NCBI RefSeq assembly: GCF_019703515.2
Contig: NC_059362.1
Coordinates: forward strand, 42,957,826-43,021,825
Source: Myxocyprinus asiaticus
Lineage: Eukaryota; Chordata; Actinopteri; Cypriniformes; Catostomidae
Direction: 5' to 3'
DNA: 64,000 nt
Position 1 is the stretch's first letter, and the number at the start of each line of letters is the position of its first letter. The notes below the pieces were generated by a model. It worked only from the letters and a program-made list of their open reading frames with translations, was not told the DNA's origin and ran no database searches. A program made the translations under genes and the position numbers. Below, piece by piece: positions 50,363-61,803 of the stretch.

Positions 50363-51229
50363 TGTTCCGATGCAATGGCGTGTCTTAACCGGTAGAGGTC
50401 AGTGCAGACTAAAGATACTCATTAGTCAGCGGAAACATCCACTAATTCCAGGGGGTTAGCAGGTCCCTGTTAGCACCTGCTGGTAGATGCTGGAACTACA
50501 CCACCCGATGGCAAAAAGCTTATTTCTCCATAGAGAATTTTTTTTGCCCATGAGCAAAGATGGCCGCCTCCATTTCGCTATCTTCCATATGGAAATAAAT
50601 ATAGAATTACATAAAATAATAATAATTCGTATGAAGATCATTTTTCAGATTAAACTTGTCATGAACAAAACATCTACGCCTTTTCACATTTGATCTTACT
50701 GATGTTTAGAATTGCAGCAAGTATGAAAATGAGATATTCATAATATATAATCTGCTCTGTCAACGCATGTAAGGCCACTATATGAGTCATATTCTGATGT
50801 CACTTTATCACACAGAGCTGATATAATTTATTATGAGGCTGAAATGCCATTCCATTAAATCCCTGATCAGCATTCATTTCGTCTGGTCGTGTTTCAGGCA
50901 TTTAGGGTTTATTAGTGAATTGATGCTCCGATATGAAATCATTCACACATGTAATTCATCATAGACACTTACAGTTATTACTCACAGAGTGACAAAGGAA
51001 GTCAGCACACTATGGCATCCTCAACTTGAACAACACCCTAAGTATTTGCCCCATATATTTTTTGCAATGTGAACTCCAACCGCAATGTTTGCATTCTCAG
51101 TGTGGCCGCAAGGGACTTTATTCACAGTAGCGCCATCTTTAATTTTTGGTGGGAACAGAAATGAGGCTTTGAGGGATAGACTTACAGTCTCTTCCATGGT
51201 TTGTATTGTTGCTTAAAGAATTCTGGATT
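50363..51229. other. Gene-free stretch
   Basis: No exon or repeat ends recognised with confidence. Confidence 0.3.
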
Positions 51230-51648
51230 GGGGGCCTGGGTAGCTCAGTGGTAAAAGACACTGGCTGCCCAGGGCGTGCTGAGTGACTCCAGCCAGGTCT
51301 CCTAAGCAACCAAATTGGTCCGGTTGCTAGGGAGGGTAGAGTCACATGGGGTAACCTCCTCATGGTCGCTATAATGTGGTTCGTTCTTGGTGGGGCACGT
51401 GGTGAGTTGAGCGCAGATGCCGTGGTGGATGGCGTGAAGCCTCCACACACGCTATGTCTTCGTGGCAATGCGCTCAACAAGCCACATGATAAGATGTGCG
51501 GGTTGACGGTCTCAGACGCGGAGACAACTGGGATTCATCCTCCACCACCCGGATCACTACGCGACCACAAGGACTTAAAAGCGCACTGGGAATTGGGCAG
51601 TCCAAATTGGGTGAAAAAAGGGAAAAATCCAAAACAAACAAACAAAAA
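51230..51648 (+). mobile_element. tRNA-derived SINE, same family
   Basis: GGGGGCCTGGGTAGCTCAGT, then a deletion removing the box B part, then GAGTGACTCCAGCCAGGTCT and the common body to AATTGGGCAGTCCAAATTGG with an A-rich tail. Target duplication imperfect (TTCTGGAT / TTTTTGGAT). Confidence 0.85.
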
Positions 51649-51884
51649 AGATTTTTGGATCGTTCTGCTGACAAAATACTGGGGGGGAAAAAAGCATCTT
51701 TCTAAAAATAAAAAACAAAATCGAAAAACGTGGTGTAGGAACTTTATACAGTGTGTACTGTTGAAGAGACTGCACTACTATCCCCCACAGCCTCATTTTT
51801 AAACTAAAAGAAAATCAAAAACTAACATTGCACTATTGTAAATAAAACAACTTTTCAACGTTAAAATACTTTCTCCTATCCAGT

Positions 51885-52400
51885 CTTAAAGGTGCACCCA
51901 GTAATTCTAATACAATACACTTTTTGTCAAATTCTGCAAATATCTCCTCACAGTCTGCTAGTTGTCTGTTCTGTGGGTGGGCTGAAAAAAATCTAGTATT
52001 TGTACACAGCCCTGGCTCTGTAAATGGGACAAAAACAAAGTGGAACAGACCGATCCACTACTCCAGCCAATCAGCAACAGGGGGTGGTTCTTGCACATGC
52101 ACAGGATGGGGACAGGTGCTCTGCCCCCAGCGAGAGGGAAATTCATTAGAAGAGCGATGGCAAATCTGGTTGATGCGAACTTTCTAAACTCCAAGTAGGA
52201 CAAATGGCTGAGAAACAGACCAAGAGAAAAAGGTCAGACGAATTTAAACGAAAAAAGAAGGATTATGATAAATCGAGGGCTAGGAGCCGCGTCAACATCA
52301 GCGAGTCTTTGCAGTGGTGGAAAGACCTCCGAGAGGTGAAAGGCTTGAAGACAGATGCAGAAGTTGCTTTTTTTCTTCTCGATAGGTGGGTGACATAAAT
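51885..52400 (+). mobile_element. DNA-element fragment carrying a short basic reading frame
   Basis: Begins TTAAAGGTGCACCCAGTAAT, a start seen in fish MITEs. It sits in another repeat whose CTTTCTCCTATCC also occurs near 35095. It contains the reading frame at 52204-52398. The right end is not resolved. Confidence 0.4.
52204..52398 (+). CDS. Short basic protein of unknown function, probably transposon-derived
   Basis: A 64-codon frame: a highly basic N-terminus (KQTKRKRSDEFKRKKKDYDK) that looks like a nuclear localisation signal, then RVNISESLQWWKDLREVKGL and a helix DAEVAFFLLDRW. The hydrophobic/charged spacing suggests two or three helices. I do not recognise a named family, though this block resembles N-terminal parts of repeat-encoded fish proteins. 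It has no splice context and sits within a dispersed repeat, so expression is doubtful. Confidence 0.3.
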   Translation: MAEKQTKRKRSDEFKRKKKDYDKSRARSRVNISESLQWWKDLREVKGLKTDAEVAFFLLDRWVT

Positions 52401-52841
52401 TAGTAGCGATCTGACAGGCCTCTAATTGCAATTTTGAATAGGTTGATGATGAAACAGACCTAAAAATGCCATAGACTTACATGAAAGGATGTACCCATAC
52501 CCAAGCCATATCTAGAGACCAGAATATCAGAGACTTCAGGGTTGGCACTTTTGACTTGGGCCAGTAAGCAACCACCCTAGCAAGTGATAGCAAACATGCT
52601 ACAAACACTCAGAACATCTTAACAAGGCATGCACATCTCACATTTTCTTCTGTAAAAAAATCTGTTTTAACCCTAGAATGCATTTGCAACTTCACCACCC
52701 TATAATGCAATAACTGTTGTAGCCATTTTATGAAACAAAAATTTATGAGATTTGTGTTAAACTATCCATAGGTCATGGTTTATTTTTCCAATTATTATTA
52801 TTGTTATGTTTACATTTACATTTTTTTTTTTTGTGATTAAG

Positions 52842-54957
52842 GGCCCTATTTTAAGAGTGCAAGCGTTATCCGCTAGGCAATGCCTTAAGTCATAAGCACA
52901 AAGTCTATGGGCATGGCCATGAAGTTTTGTTTTTTCGTACAAGTATGCGCTAAGTCCAGGCGCAAGTGGGTTTGGTGAAATCATGCGCGCAATGTGCAAA
53001 ACGCTGGACCAATGCAATTTAATTCTGAGGTTCTTCTTCGGTTATTCAATGTCTGCAGCCTATTATATAGTCCATTCCCTCAAACACCAATGATTTAAAC
53101 AAAGACAGCACATTTATAAGAAGTTGGTAGTGTAAATGGACTGTGTGCAATGAATTAAAAGAATAGAAATATAGACTTCCGTTCTTTCGTGCATTAACTG
53201 GCTCCTTGATGAATGCCAGGCATATTTCTATGAGTGACACACGCTCCTTTTAAATGAATGGAAAATGCGATTCTCGTCAGAATTTGTGTGTACAGTATGC
53301 TCCTTTAAATGATAGAGAATGTAAGTATTATTAAACATTTTCATCTACTGACACACAAATCTTGGCTAGTATTGTATCAGAACGTACTTCACTTCTACCG
53401 GTCAATTTTGATTTCGAAAAAATAAACAAAAATATAATCAAAAAAACAAAGTGGTCAAAAAAAAACTAAAACATTTTACTCTCTCCAACTTCTTCCACCA
53501 GCCCCTTTTGCAAAAAAACCCAATATAAATGAGATCATAAATACAATTTTAAATATAAACATAATGATAGTAATTGAAAATTAAGTTAACACAAAGATAG
53601 TTAAACACAATCTCATCATTATTATTTTATTATTATTATGATTATTATTATTATTATTATTATTGTTTCAAAACGGCTATGACCATGATTGTCAGGGACT
53701 TAATTTAATGCTCCACTATATCTTAAGAGTTTGGACATGAATTTTATTACTACCTGCTGGTGAAATCTCCAAACTGCAAATGCAGGAACTGACTTCAGAC
53801 TTTGCGCTAAGTTAAAACGTGGTATTGAAACGTCTTGGCGCAACGACCAAATTCTTAGGAAAACAGCAAATTGCGCTTTTCACCACTTCATTTACATACA
53901 ACACACCCAAAGTTTGCACGCCTACACCCACAGAAGTGCAAACACTCCCACCCACGCCCATTTGCACTTTGCACGAGAAGGGTATAGCTGCAGGCATTGG
54001 TCCAAAAAGCCCCCTTTTGGAGTTGCCACAACCCCTTTTTGGAGTAACCTGCCCCCTTTTGGAGATTCCATCCCCATTTGGAGGTCTCTGGCCTGCAGCT
54101 ATACCTACTTGCTTTGCGCTGGCACGAAAATTGCACAGAATTAGCGCTCTCATGAAAATTGGATAAGATGTTTCACATGGTCATAGCACATTGCTCTGCA
54201 CTTTGCACACTCATGAAAATAGAGCCCCTAATCCATATTGGTATTTTTCCACCTGTTGTCGAAAGTCACCGCAAAAGGGTCCGGTGGAAGAAGTTGGACA
54301 GAGCGGAGTTTGTATGATTTTTTCTGACCCCTTATTTTGACTATATTTTCATTTTGTTTGAAGTGTAATTTTAATTTAGAAATATTTTTGGTTAAATTCT
54401 TTCATGTTTTAATAAATCATTTAAGTTTTCAAAATTTAAATCGATCAGCAGAAGTGAAGTGCATTCCGATACTATCACTGTTCATACTAGCCATGTTTGT
54501 CAGTAGATGAAAATGATTAATAATACTTATATTCTCTATAATTTAATGTAGCCTACATCCATATCCTGAACCATGCATATAAAAGGAGCATATCACTGTC
54601 AAAGGAATACCTGACATTCACCAAGGACGCAGTTAATGCATAAAAGAGTTTAATCCATATTTCTATTCTTCCAATTAATTGCAAACAGTCATTTACACTA
54701 GCAACTTCTTATAAATGTGCTGTCTTTGTTTGTATCACTGGTGCTTGACAGGGAATGGACCATATTACAGGATTCAGATGGTGGAATAACCGGAGAATAA
54801 CCTCCGAATTAAATTGCTCTTGACCCAGCCAATTAGTGCTTTGTGTGTGTAATTTCACCAAACCCATTTGTGCCTAGAATTTTTTTTTTTTAATTCCAAA
54901 ACCTCATGGCCATGCCCATTGACCAAGTGCAGCGCTTATGACTTCAAAACAGGGCTA
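52842..54957. mobile_element. Long inverted-repeat element with a second hairpin element in its centre
   Basis: Outer arms of several hundred bp: GCCATGAAGTTTTG / AAAACCTCATGGCCATGCCC, GACAGCACATTTATAAGAAG / CTTCTTATAAATGTGCTGTC, AGTGAAGTGCATTCCGATAC / AGAACGTACTTCACTTCTAC. The centre (about 53795-54235) is another element with AGCCCCTAAT-type end and an internal palindrome (GGGTATAGCTGCAGGC / GCCTGCAGCTATACC). This surrounds a small minisatellite of CCCCTTTTGGAG units. The reading frames there on both strands are palindrome by-products. Confidence 0.75.
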
Positions 54958-55541
54958 ACACAAATATCTAACACAAATAATATCATTATTTATTCCCATT
55001 TATTTTATGGTACAAAAATATTGACTAATCTCTAGGTGTTTGCAGTCAAAAATAAGCTTGTGTGTTTGTTTATACTTGTCATGCAGTTCTTTATTTGAAA
55101 AGACAACAATCATTCCATAATCCACAAATAAATACTTTAATTAGGCATTTTACTGTTTGAACATGAAATAAAGCAGAATAATCTTCTTTGTGAACATCAA
55201 TCTGACCAGTATTTGTTTTGTGCTGCTGTGATTTTGTGATTAACTCTCAGAGTGTCACTGAAGAATATTGCTGCTCTGCAGTCAGAATCATCTTAATTTC
55301 GAGAACATTATTACCATTTGATTCGGTTTACAACTATTAAAACAACTAGCCATCCACTGAACAAATCAAAGGTGAAAAAACACATTTTGATACAGATTAC
55401 ACTTTAAGGTTAAAATGAAGGTTCTTAAATTCAGCAAATAACCATTTTCTTATCAAAAACGCTTTTGGCTGTCAAGGGTTCTTGATTTGACTATATGGTT
55501 CTTTGGAGCTTTTTGAACATCATGACTGATGACCCACAGCC
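54958..55541. other. Gene-free stretch
   Basis: Nothing recognised. Confidence 0.3.
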
Positions 55542-55752
55542 CTGCTGAAAATAATATCTTAAACCAGCCTAAGCTGGTCTGATGGTGTCAGCTGATCTCC
55601 AAGCCTGGTCAGGCTGGTCTGGTTTGCTGGTTTTGGAAGGGTTTTTGGGCATTTGTCAGCTGGTCAGGATGGGAGACCAGCTAGACCATCTTAAACCTGC
55701 TAAGACCAGCAAACCAGTTTATTGTGGTTTAATTATTATTTTTTAGCAGGGT
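55542..55752. mobile_element. Short MITE (CCCTGCTGAAAA ends)
   Basis: CCCTGCTGAAAATAATATCT on the left and TTTTTTAGCAGGG on the right. The interior consists of repeats of AGCTGGTC / GACCAGC. A known fish element type, about 210 bp. Confidence 0.7.
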
Positions 55753-56834
55753 GGCACAAATCAAGTAAAATGAATTGTGGAATCAGTCTGTGATCTGTTT
55801 AGTGTTTGTCCTTCATATATTTACAAGCATCTGATTCCTCATGATGTTTAAGAGCCTCGTTTAACCAGGCTGGTTAATTGCTAATGGAGTCTTGAGGAAG
55901 AAGCATACATAAACCACACACCTGTAATTTACTGCTGTCAGAGTGCTGCATTAACCCTCAGCCCCTCCATACATTAACGATATGTAGAGTAGCACACTCC
56001 TCTCTTCTGACATATTGCGTCATGTATATTGACTGATGCTTCTATTTTAGCTTTTACATAACTCCAACATGAGATTGGAGTGCTATGTGTGGCATGCATT
56101 ATTGAGATCAGAAAACATATTCATATTAAATAAGCATGAGCAATAATAATAAAATCCTGAGTGTTTCATTATTTAATGCATTACTCTAGAATGGCTTATA
56201 TTATTTTTATAATTTATTTGAAAAAAAAAAAGTTATTGCATATTACTCATAATCAAACAAAGATATTGCCAAAACAAACTGACATCATTGGTTATGATAG
56301 ATTAATACAACATTCACAAACATTTTACAAGCTGAAATCACACACAAAACCACAGACTGTCATAGATATTCTAATTATAAACCCAGAATTCCTCTAAAAG
56401 ACAGAATGAACACTATCAGTTCACTATTAAACCAGTGCAGATTTGAATAACAAACATTGCAGAAAAGATCAGTCAACCAGATATTCCTCTGTATCTCATG
56501 TAAATGCACTTCCTGTGTAGCGTTTTCTTCTTTATGGTAAACTTATTCATATCTGACAAACACAATACCTAACAGGCAACAATCAGTGTGAAATTAGCAC
56601 ATGGCATACGCATATATCATGTATGAAATGTCTCGGATAAGTCCAGTATGAAACTGTTTTATTGAGTTAAGGTCACTGTGGATCTAATTTGAAGACAAAT
56701 TTATTCAGTGTGTTTCAGTACACTAAAAGTGCTTTTAAACATTATTTTATTGCTTTAAAAGATCTTTGTATACTGCTGAAAACAGATAATTAGTATGATC
56801 TTTGTTATCTGTCGTTGACTGAGCAAGAACTTTA
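55753..56834. other. Gene-free stretch
   Basis: AT-rich; no exon or element recognised. It could include the 3' UTR of the receptor gene (minus strand), but no clear polyadenylation signal was chosen. Confidence 0.3.
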
Positions 56835-57143
56835 GGTCCCACTTTATATTAGGTGTCTTTAACTACTATGTACTAACATTAAAATACATACAATACAATG
56901 TATTTATTGTGTAACTACATGTTGTTCTGCAAATTTCTCACAAGATTCACATTTACTGCTACTGAGGATGAGGTACGGGTAGGTTTAGAACTGGGGTAAG
57001 GTTAACAGTGTAACTACAGATGTAATTATATACAGGTCCTCTAAATGTAAGAACAATGCAACAACACGTATGTACATAATAAGTACACTGTATCAAATGC
57101 TTAAGTACACAGTAGTTAAAGACACCTGATATAAAGTGACTCC
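56835..57143. mobile_element. MITE with CACTTTATATTAGGTGTCTT ends
   Basis: Left CCCACTTTATATTAGGTGTC with TTTAACTAC and right GTAGTTAAAGACACCTGATA with TAAAGTGACTCC are inverted repeats. About 305 bp, non-coding. Confidence 0.8.
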
Positions 57144-57828
57144 GAACCGCACAGTCTGGAGCATTAGATCAGAAAATTGTGGAATCTCCATTATTTATGT
57201 CTTTATGATGGAATTATTCATTTACATATGTCATATTTGACTATGTGAGCTTTCTGTGTGTGCAACATCCTTCTACAACTTTTTTATTTAAATTAGGGGT
57301 GCTTTAGTTGGCCTACTTGATATGTTTCCACACTTTTAAGAATACCATTAATCTATAAATTATATTGCTGTTAAGACCTTCAAACTTTTCAAACCTTTAA
57401 AACATGCTAAACAAACGTGTGTAACATGCTGTCTTTTCCTTCATGTTTTTTTTTTGTTTTTTGTTTTTCAGGAGATCTGTTATTTTATTTGGCAAAGCTG
57501 ATGTCTCCATAACCTTTTTTTCAGCATATTTTAAGCTTTTTGTCTTGAATTACTTTGTTGATAACAAGATAAACAAAAATGAACAAATTAAAGAATGTCT
57601 TTAAGTTTTAAATGTAGTTTCTCCATCGATGACACATTCACTTTCAGCACTTAGTCATATATTTGATAATATTTTGTTATATATTATGTATTAGTAGGAG
57701 AATTTCTTGTATCAATTGTCACATGTTATGACAGTGCTTATCATTGCTCCTGGATTTGCAAACAATCCTCAGTCAGTTGTGTGTTGGGCCGGAGTCACCT
57801 CAGCATGATGCTCCAATCAGAATAAGTA

Positions 57829-60290
57829 TCAGACATTGGCCTCCAGAAGTTCCAGGAAGAGTTTGTGCATGGGGACCCGTCCGTCCTGTTTGATGCTGCA
57901 GAAGTGCCGCACGGCTATGGCAGAGGTCTGACGGAGGAGCGGAAGGGTCATAATGAGTTTTCCTGCACGACAAGGGTCTTCCCTGTGCCGGGCACACTCG
58001 TAATCCAGAAGGGCCTCATGGAGGGTGTCCTGGAGACCCTGAACTGCTTCCATGTCCGCTAAATGCATAGAGTCTGAGAGAGAGAGACAGACAGACAGAG
58101 AGAAAAATAGCTCACTATGTTGTTTTTCTGAAATTCTTTATGCTTTTACAGAGACAATGCATAATTTGTGTTATTCCTTGCACTTTTTCTTCAGCCCTGT
58201 TATGCAGTGACATTTCTGATCTTTCTGACATCATATTTGAGGAGTGACACCATTAAATTCTTGTTGACCACATTTATGCAGAAGGTAGTTTCTCTTTTCA
58301 TTATGCTAACACTTATGTTGGCCTCGTCAAACTCAAAATTTGAACTCTGTTATGAGAAAAATTGTAAAATCGCATTTTTTCATCCAAATCAACTTTAATG
58401 TAACAGGGTTGCACATATATGTAAATGAATTCCAAACTTAGTGTGACGGGGTTGAAATAATTAATGAGTTAGTAACAATAAATAATTATTGCTGGGGCCT
58501 GGGTAGCTCAGTGGTAAAATACGCTGGCTACCACCCCTGGAGTTCGCTAGTTCGAATCCCAGGGTGTGCTGAGTGACTCCAGCCAGGTCTCCTAAGCAAC
58601 CAAATTGACCCGGTTGCTAGGGAGGGTAGAGTCACATGGGGTAACCTCCTCATGGTCGCTATAATGTGGTTTGTTCTAGGTGGGGCGCATGGTGAATTGA
58701 GCGTGGTTGCCGTGGTGGATGCCGTGAAGCCTCCAAACACGCTATGTCTCTGTGGCAACGCGCTCAACAAGCCACGTGATAAGATGCGCGGATTGACTGT
58801 CTCAGACGTGGAGGCAACTGGGATTCGTCCTCCGCCACCCGGACTGAGGCGAATCACTATGCGACCATGAGGACTTAGAGCGCATTGGGAATTGGGCATT
58901 CCAAATTGGGAGAAAAAGGGGAAAAATCCAAAAAAAAATAAAATAATAATAATTATTGCACTGACATTCCTCCAAAACATTTTGAATGTAACAGAGCGGC
59001 ATATTTAAGTATATGAATTTGAAATTTAGTGTGAAAGGGTTGAAATAATGTAGCGCTGTAGGGTTAGGCTTAGACTTAGTAACAATAAATAATTATTGCA
59101 CTGACATTCATCCAAAACATTTTAAATGTAACAGGGTGGCATGTATAAGTTAATGAATTCCAAATGTAGTGTGACAGGGTTGAAATAATGCAGCGCTATT
59201 GGGTTAGTCTTAGTAATGATAACTGCTTTTTGCACTGACATGCATCCAAAACATTTAGAATGTAACAGGGTGGCATGTATAAGTAAATAAATTCCAAATG
59301 TAGTGTGACAGGGTAGAAATAATGTTGTGCTTTAGGGTTAGGCTTTGTAATGATAAATAATTATTGTAGTGACATTCATCCAAAACATTTAGAATGTAAC
59401 AGGGTTGCATATTTAAGTATATGAATTTGAAATTTAGTACGACAGGGTTGAAATAATGTAGCGCTTTAGGGTTAGGCTTAGACTTAGTAACAATAAATAA
59501 TTATTGCACTGACATTCATCCAAAACATTTTGAATGTAACAGGGCGGCATATATAAGTACATAAATTTCAAATTAAGTGCAACAGGGTTGAAATAATGTA
59601 GCGCTATAGGGTTTGGATTAGTGTTAGTAAAAATAAATAATGATTGCAATGACATTCATCCAAAATTGTTTTAATGTAACAGGGTTGCATAAGTTAATGA
59701 ATTCCAAATTTAGTGTGACCGGCTGGAAATAATGCCCTTTAGGGTTAGGTTTAAGGTTAGTAACGATAAAAACTATTGGCACTTTAATAGGCTGCAACCA
59801 CATATTTAGGATTGGGGTTAACAGTTTTTAAAATTGCCAATTGATAAAACATATTTGTTGACCACTAATCGGAATACTGAGGGGGTTATATGTTCCTCTG
59901 TGGTGGTTCCCAAATGTCTATGATAATTTTGGCTGTTACAAAGTTGGGAAAGTAACCTTTTTTAAATTAAATGATAAAAAATTATGTTTATAAACAAACT
60001 ATTATCCATTGTTTATTTACCTGAGTTGGCAAGAGCGATGGCTTTCAGTGTGACAAACTCTTCTGTTTCCAGTCTCATGGATCTGTACCTGCGAACCAGC
60101 TGTAATATGGCCATGTGAAGCTCCAGTAGACCTGCTGATTTGGCCTGTTCAGCATCCATAATGTAATCCTCCGCAAAGACCAGCCTATCCTCGTAGGCCA
60201 GCGAACGGAAAGCCACACGTAGGATGAGGATCTCCATCCATGCACTCTGCAGTAGACTCATCTGGTCAGACAGTCCGAGGCTTGAGAAAC
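57829..60290 (-). CDS. esrrg: Estrogen-related receptor (gamma-type), last two ligand-binding-domain exons
   Basis: Exons on the minus strand: 60290-60021 and 58073-57829 (stop at 57831-57829), joined in phase through GCCAACTCAG|ACTCT to give ANSDSMH. Seen: [54 protein letters not shown] sequence (here [11 protein letters not shown]) and the activation helix [15 protein letters not shown]. These are diagnostic of ERR orphan nuclear receptors, constitutively active regulators of metabolic genes that bind ERR elements. The neighbouring ush2a relic on the same strand supports the gamma paralogue. Many otherwise constrained positions differ ([34 protein letters not shown]), so a fast-evolving duplicate or the fish delta-type receptor is also possible. 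DNA-binding and hinge exons lie beyond 64000. The intron between the two exons holds a satellite and a SINE. Confidence 0.9.
58395..59790. repeat. 139-bp tandem satellite in the receptor intron
   Basis: About seven units starting TGTAACAGGG(T/C)GGCAT near 58399, 58988, 59128, 59266, 59396, 59536 and 59674. Each contains GTGTGACAGGGTTGAAATAA, TAGGGTTAGGCTTAG and CACTGACATTCATCCAAAAC. The first and second are separated by a SINE (58493-58947). Between the two receptor exons. Confidence 0.9.
58493..58947 (+). mobile_element. tRNA-derived SINE inserted in the satellite
   Basis: GGCCTGGGTAGCTCAGTGGT (box A) and CTAGTTCGAATCCCAGG (good box B), body GAGTGACTCCAGCCAGGTCT, A-rich tail. Perfect 12-bp target duplication AATAATTATTGC (58481-58492, 58948-58959). 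The best-preserved copy of the family in the window. Confidence 0.93.
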
Positions 60291-60339
60291 CTGCAGGAGT
60301 GGTTGGTTAACTGATCAGTCATCAGAAATATTGATATTT

Positions 60340-60605
60340 AAAGGAACAGTTCACCCAACAATGACAATTATGTCATCATCAATTAATCTTAATGTGGTTC
60401 CAAACCCGTGATGACTTCTTCCGTGGACCATAAAAGGAGATGTTAGGCAGAATATTAGCCTTAGTCAGCTTGAATATATGCAATTAAAGTCTCCTGAATC
60501 TCCGTTTCTATTCCACAGAATAAAGAAAGTCATTTAGGTTTGGAATAACATGAGGGTAAGTAAATAATGACAGATTTTAGATTCTGGGTGAACTATCTCT
60601 AAGTA
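60340..60605. repeat. Fish foldback MITE
   Basis: TAAAGGAACAGTTCACCCAA at the left and GGGTGAACTATCTCTAAGT at the right. Internal GTGGTTCCAAACCCG and TTAGGTTTGGAATAACATGA form inverted arms. The complete copy of the type at 12935-13150. Confidence 0.8.
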
Positions 60606-60774
60606 ATATTACATGAGTAAAAGTGTTGTTGTTTAGACACAATATGGCCAGTTATTTTGTCTGGTTTTGCTCCGCAAACAAAAATAGTTCCAAAATAATC
60701 CAAAGCAGCATCAAGCAAAGCACAGACTTAAAGCCTATCTGAAACCACACGAAAACAGACAAGTGGATTGATCC

Positions 60775-61590
60775 TAAATAACTACATAAATAGCTAATCA
60801 AAATAAATAATTTAATAAATAACAAATAATCTAAATTACTAATCAACTAAATAAACAACTAATCAGCCAAATAATGGAATAAACAACTAATCAGCTAAAT
60901 AACTACACAAATAATCAAAGTCAATAACTAATTAAATACTAAATCATCTAAATAACTGAATAAATACAGAAATCACCTTAATATAACTAATCAACTAAAT
61001 AACAACTAATCAGCCAAATAACTAAATAAACAACTAATCAACTAAAGTACATAAATACCAAATCACCTGAGTAACTAATCAGCCAAATAACTAAATAAAC
61101 AACTAACCACCAAAATAAGTAAATAAATACCAAATCACCTAAGTAACTAATCAACTAAATAAACAATGAATCTGCTAGATAACTACATGCATATTTAATC
61201 AAGGTAAATAATGAAATCACAACAACTAATAACCTGAATATCTAAATTAACAGCTAATCACCTAAATAACTACATAATAATTAATCAAGGTAAATAAATA
61301 AATAAATACCAAATCACCGAAATAACTAATCAACTAAATAAACTACTAATCAACTATATAAAATAAACAATAAATCACCTTAATAACTGATCAACTCATT
61401 AAACAACTAATCAACTTTATAAAATGAACAAAGAATTACCCAAATAACTACATAAATAACTAATCGCGGTAAAAAACTAAAATACTGAACAATATCACCT
61501 AAATAACTTAATAAACAACTAATCTGCTAAATAACTAAATTAATAAATAATCAGCTTCATAACACAATAAAAAAAAAAAACTAAAATGCT
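60775..61590. repeat. Irregular AT-rich tandem repeat
   Basis: More than twenty variants of short units such as AACTAATCAACTAAATAA, AATCAGCCAAATAACTAAA and CCAAATCACCTAAGTAAC with variable spacing. Very low G. It lies upstream (in the receptor's sense) of the exon at 60290. Confidence 0.85.
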
Positions 61591-61690
61591 TTTAATAACT
61601 AAAATAAATAAGTGCTTCTGAGATGTATAAGCCTTGAATGAGAAAGATAAAACCCTCCTACTGTAATTTTGGAGCTAATTTTCACAATAA

Positions 61691-61691
<1 letters not shown>

Positions 61692-61734
<43 letters not shown>

Positions 61735-61760
61735 TAGAAGAGTTTGTAGTACCTCTTCTA

Positions 61761-61803
<43 letters not shown>
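61692..61803. repeat. (CA)n ... (TG)n palindrome with unique stem
   Basis: Left arm of about 19 CA units ending CATACTAGAAGAG, loop TTTGTAGTAC (61743-61752), right arm CTCTTCTAGTATG followed by (TG)n. The arms are perfectly complementary for about 50 bp. Confidence 0.95.

Noticed and set aside
51139..51480. 113-aa minus-strand frame, with relatives at 49143-49361 and 58528-58980
   Set aside because: Repeated because it is antisense to three copies of the same SINE, not a protein family.
53812..54166. Overlapping frames of 76-115 aa on both strands
   Set aside because: By-product of a palindromic element with a minisatellite centre.
58493..58570. SINE head as a functional tRNA gene
   Set aside because: Box A and B are present, but the body and A-rich tail with target duplication identify a SINE.
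58395..59790. Regular repeats suggesting a CRISPR array
   Set aside because: 139-bp units without unique spacers in vertebrate DNA; a satellite.
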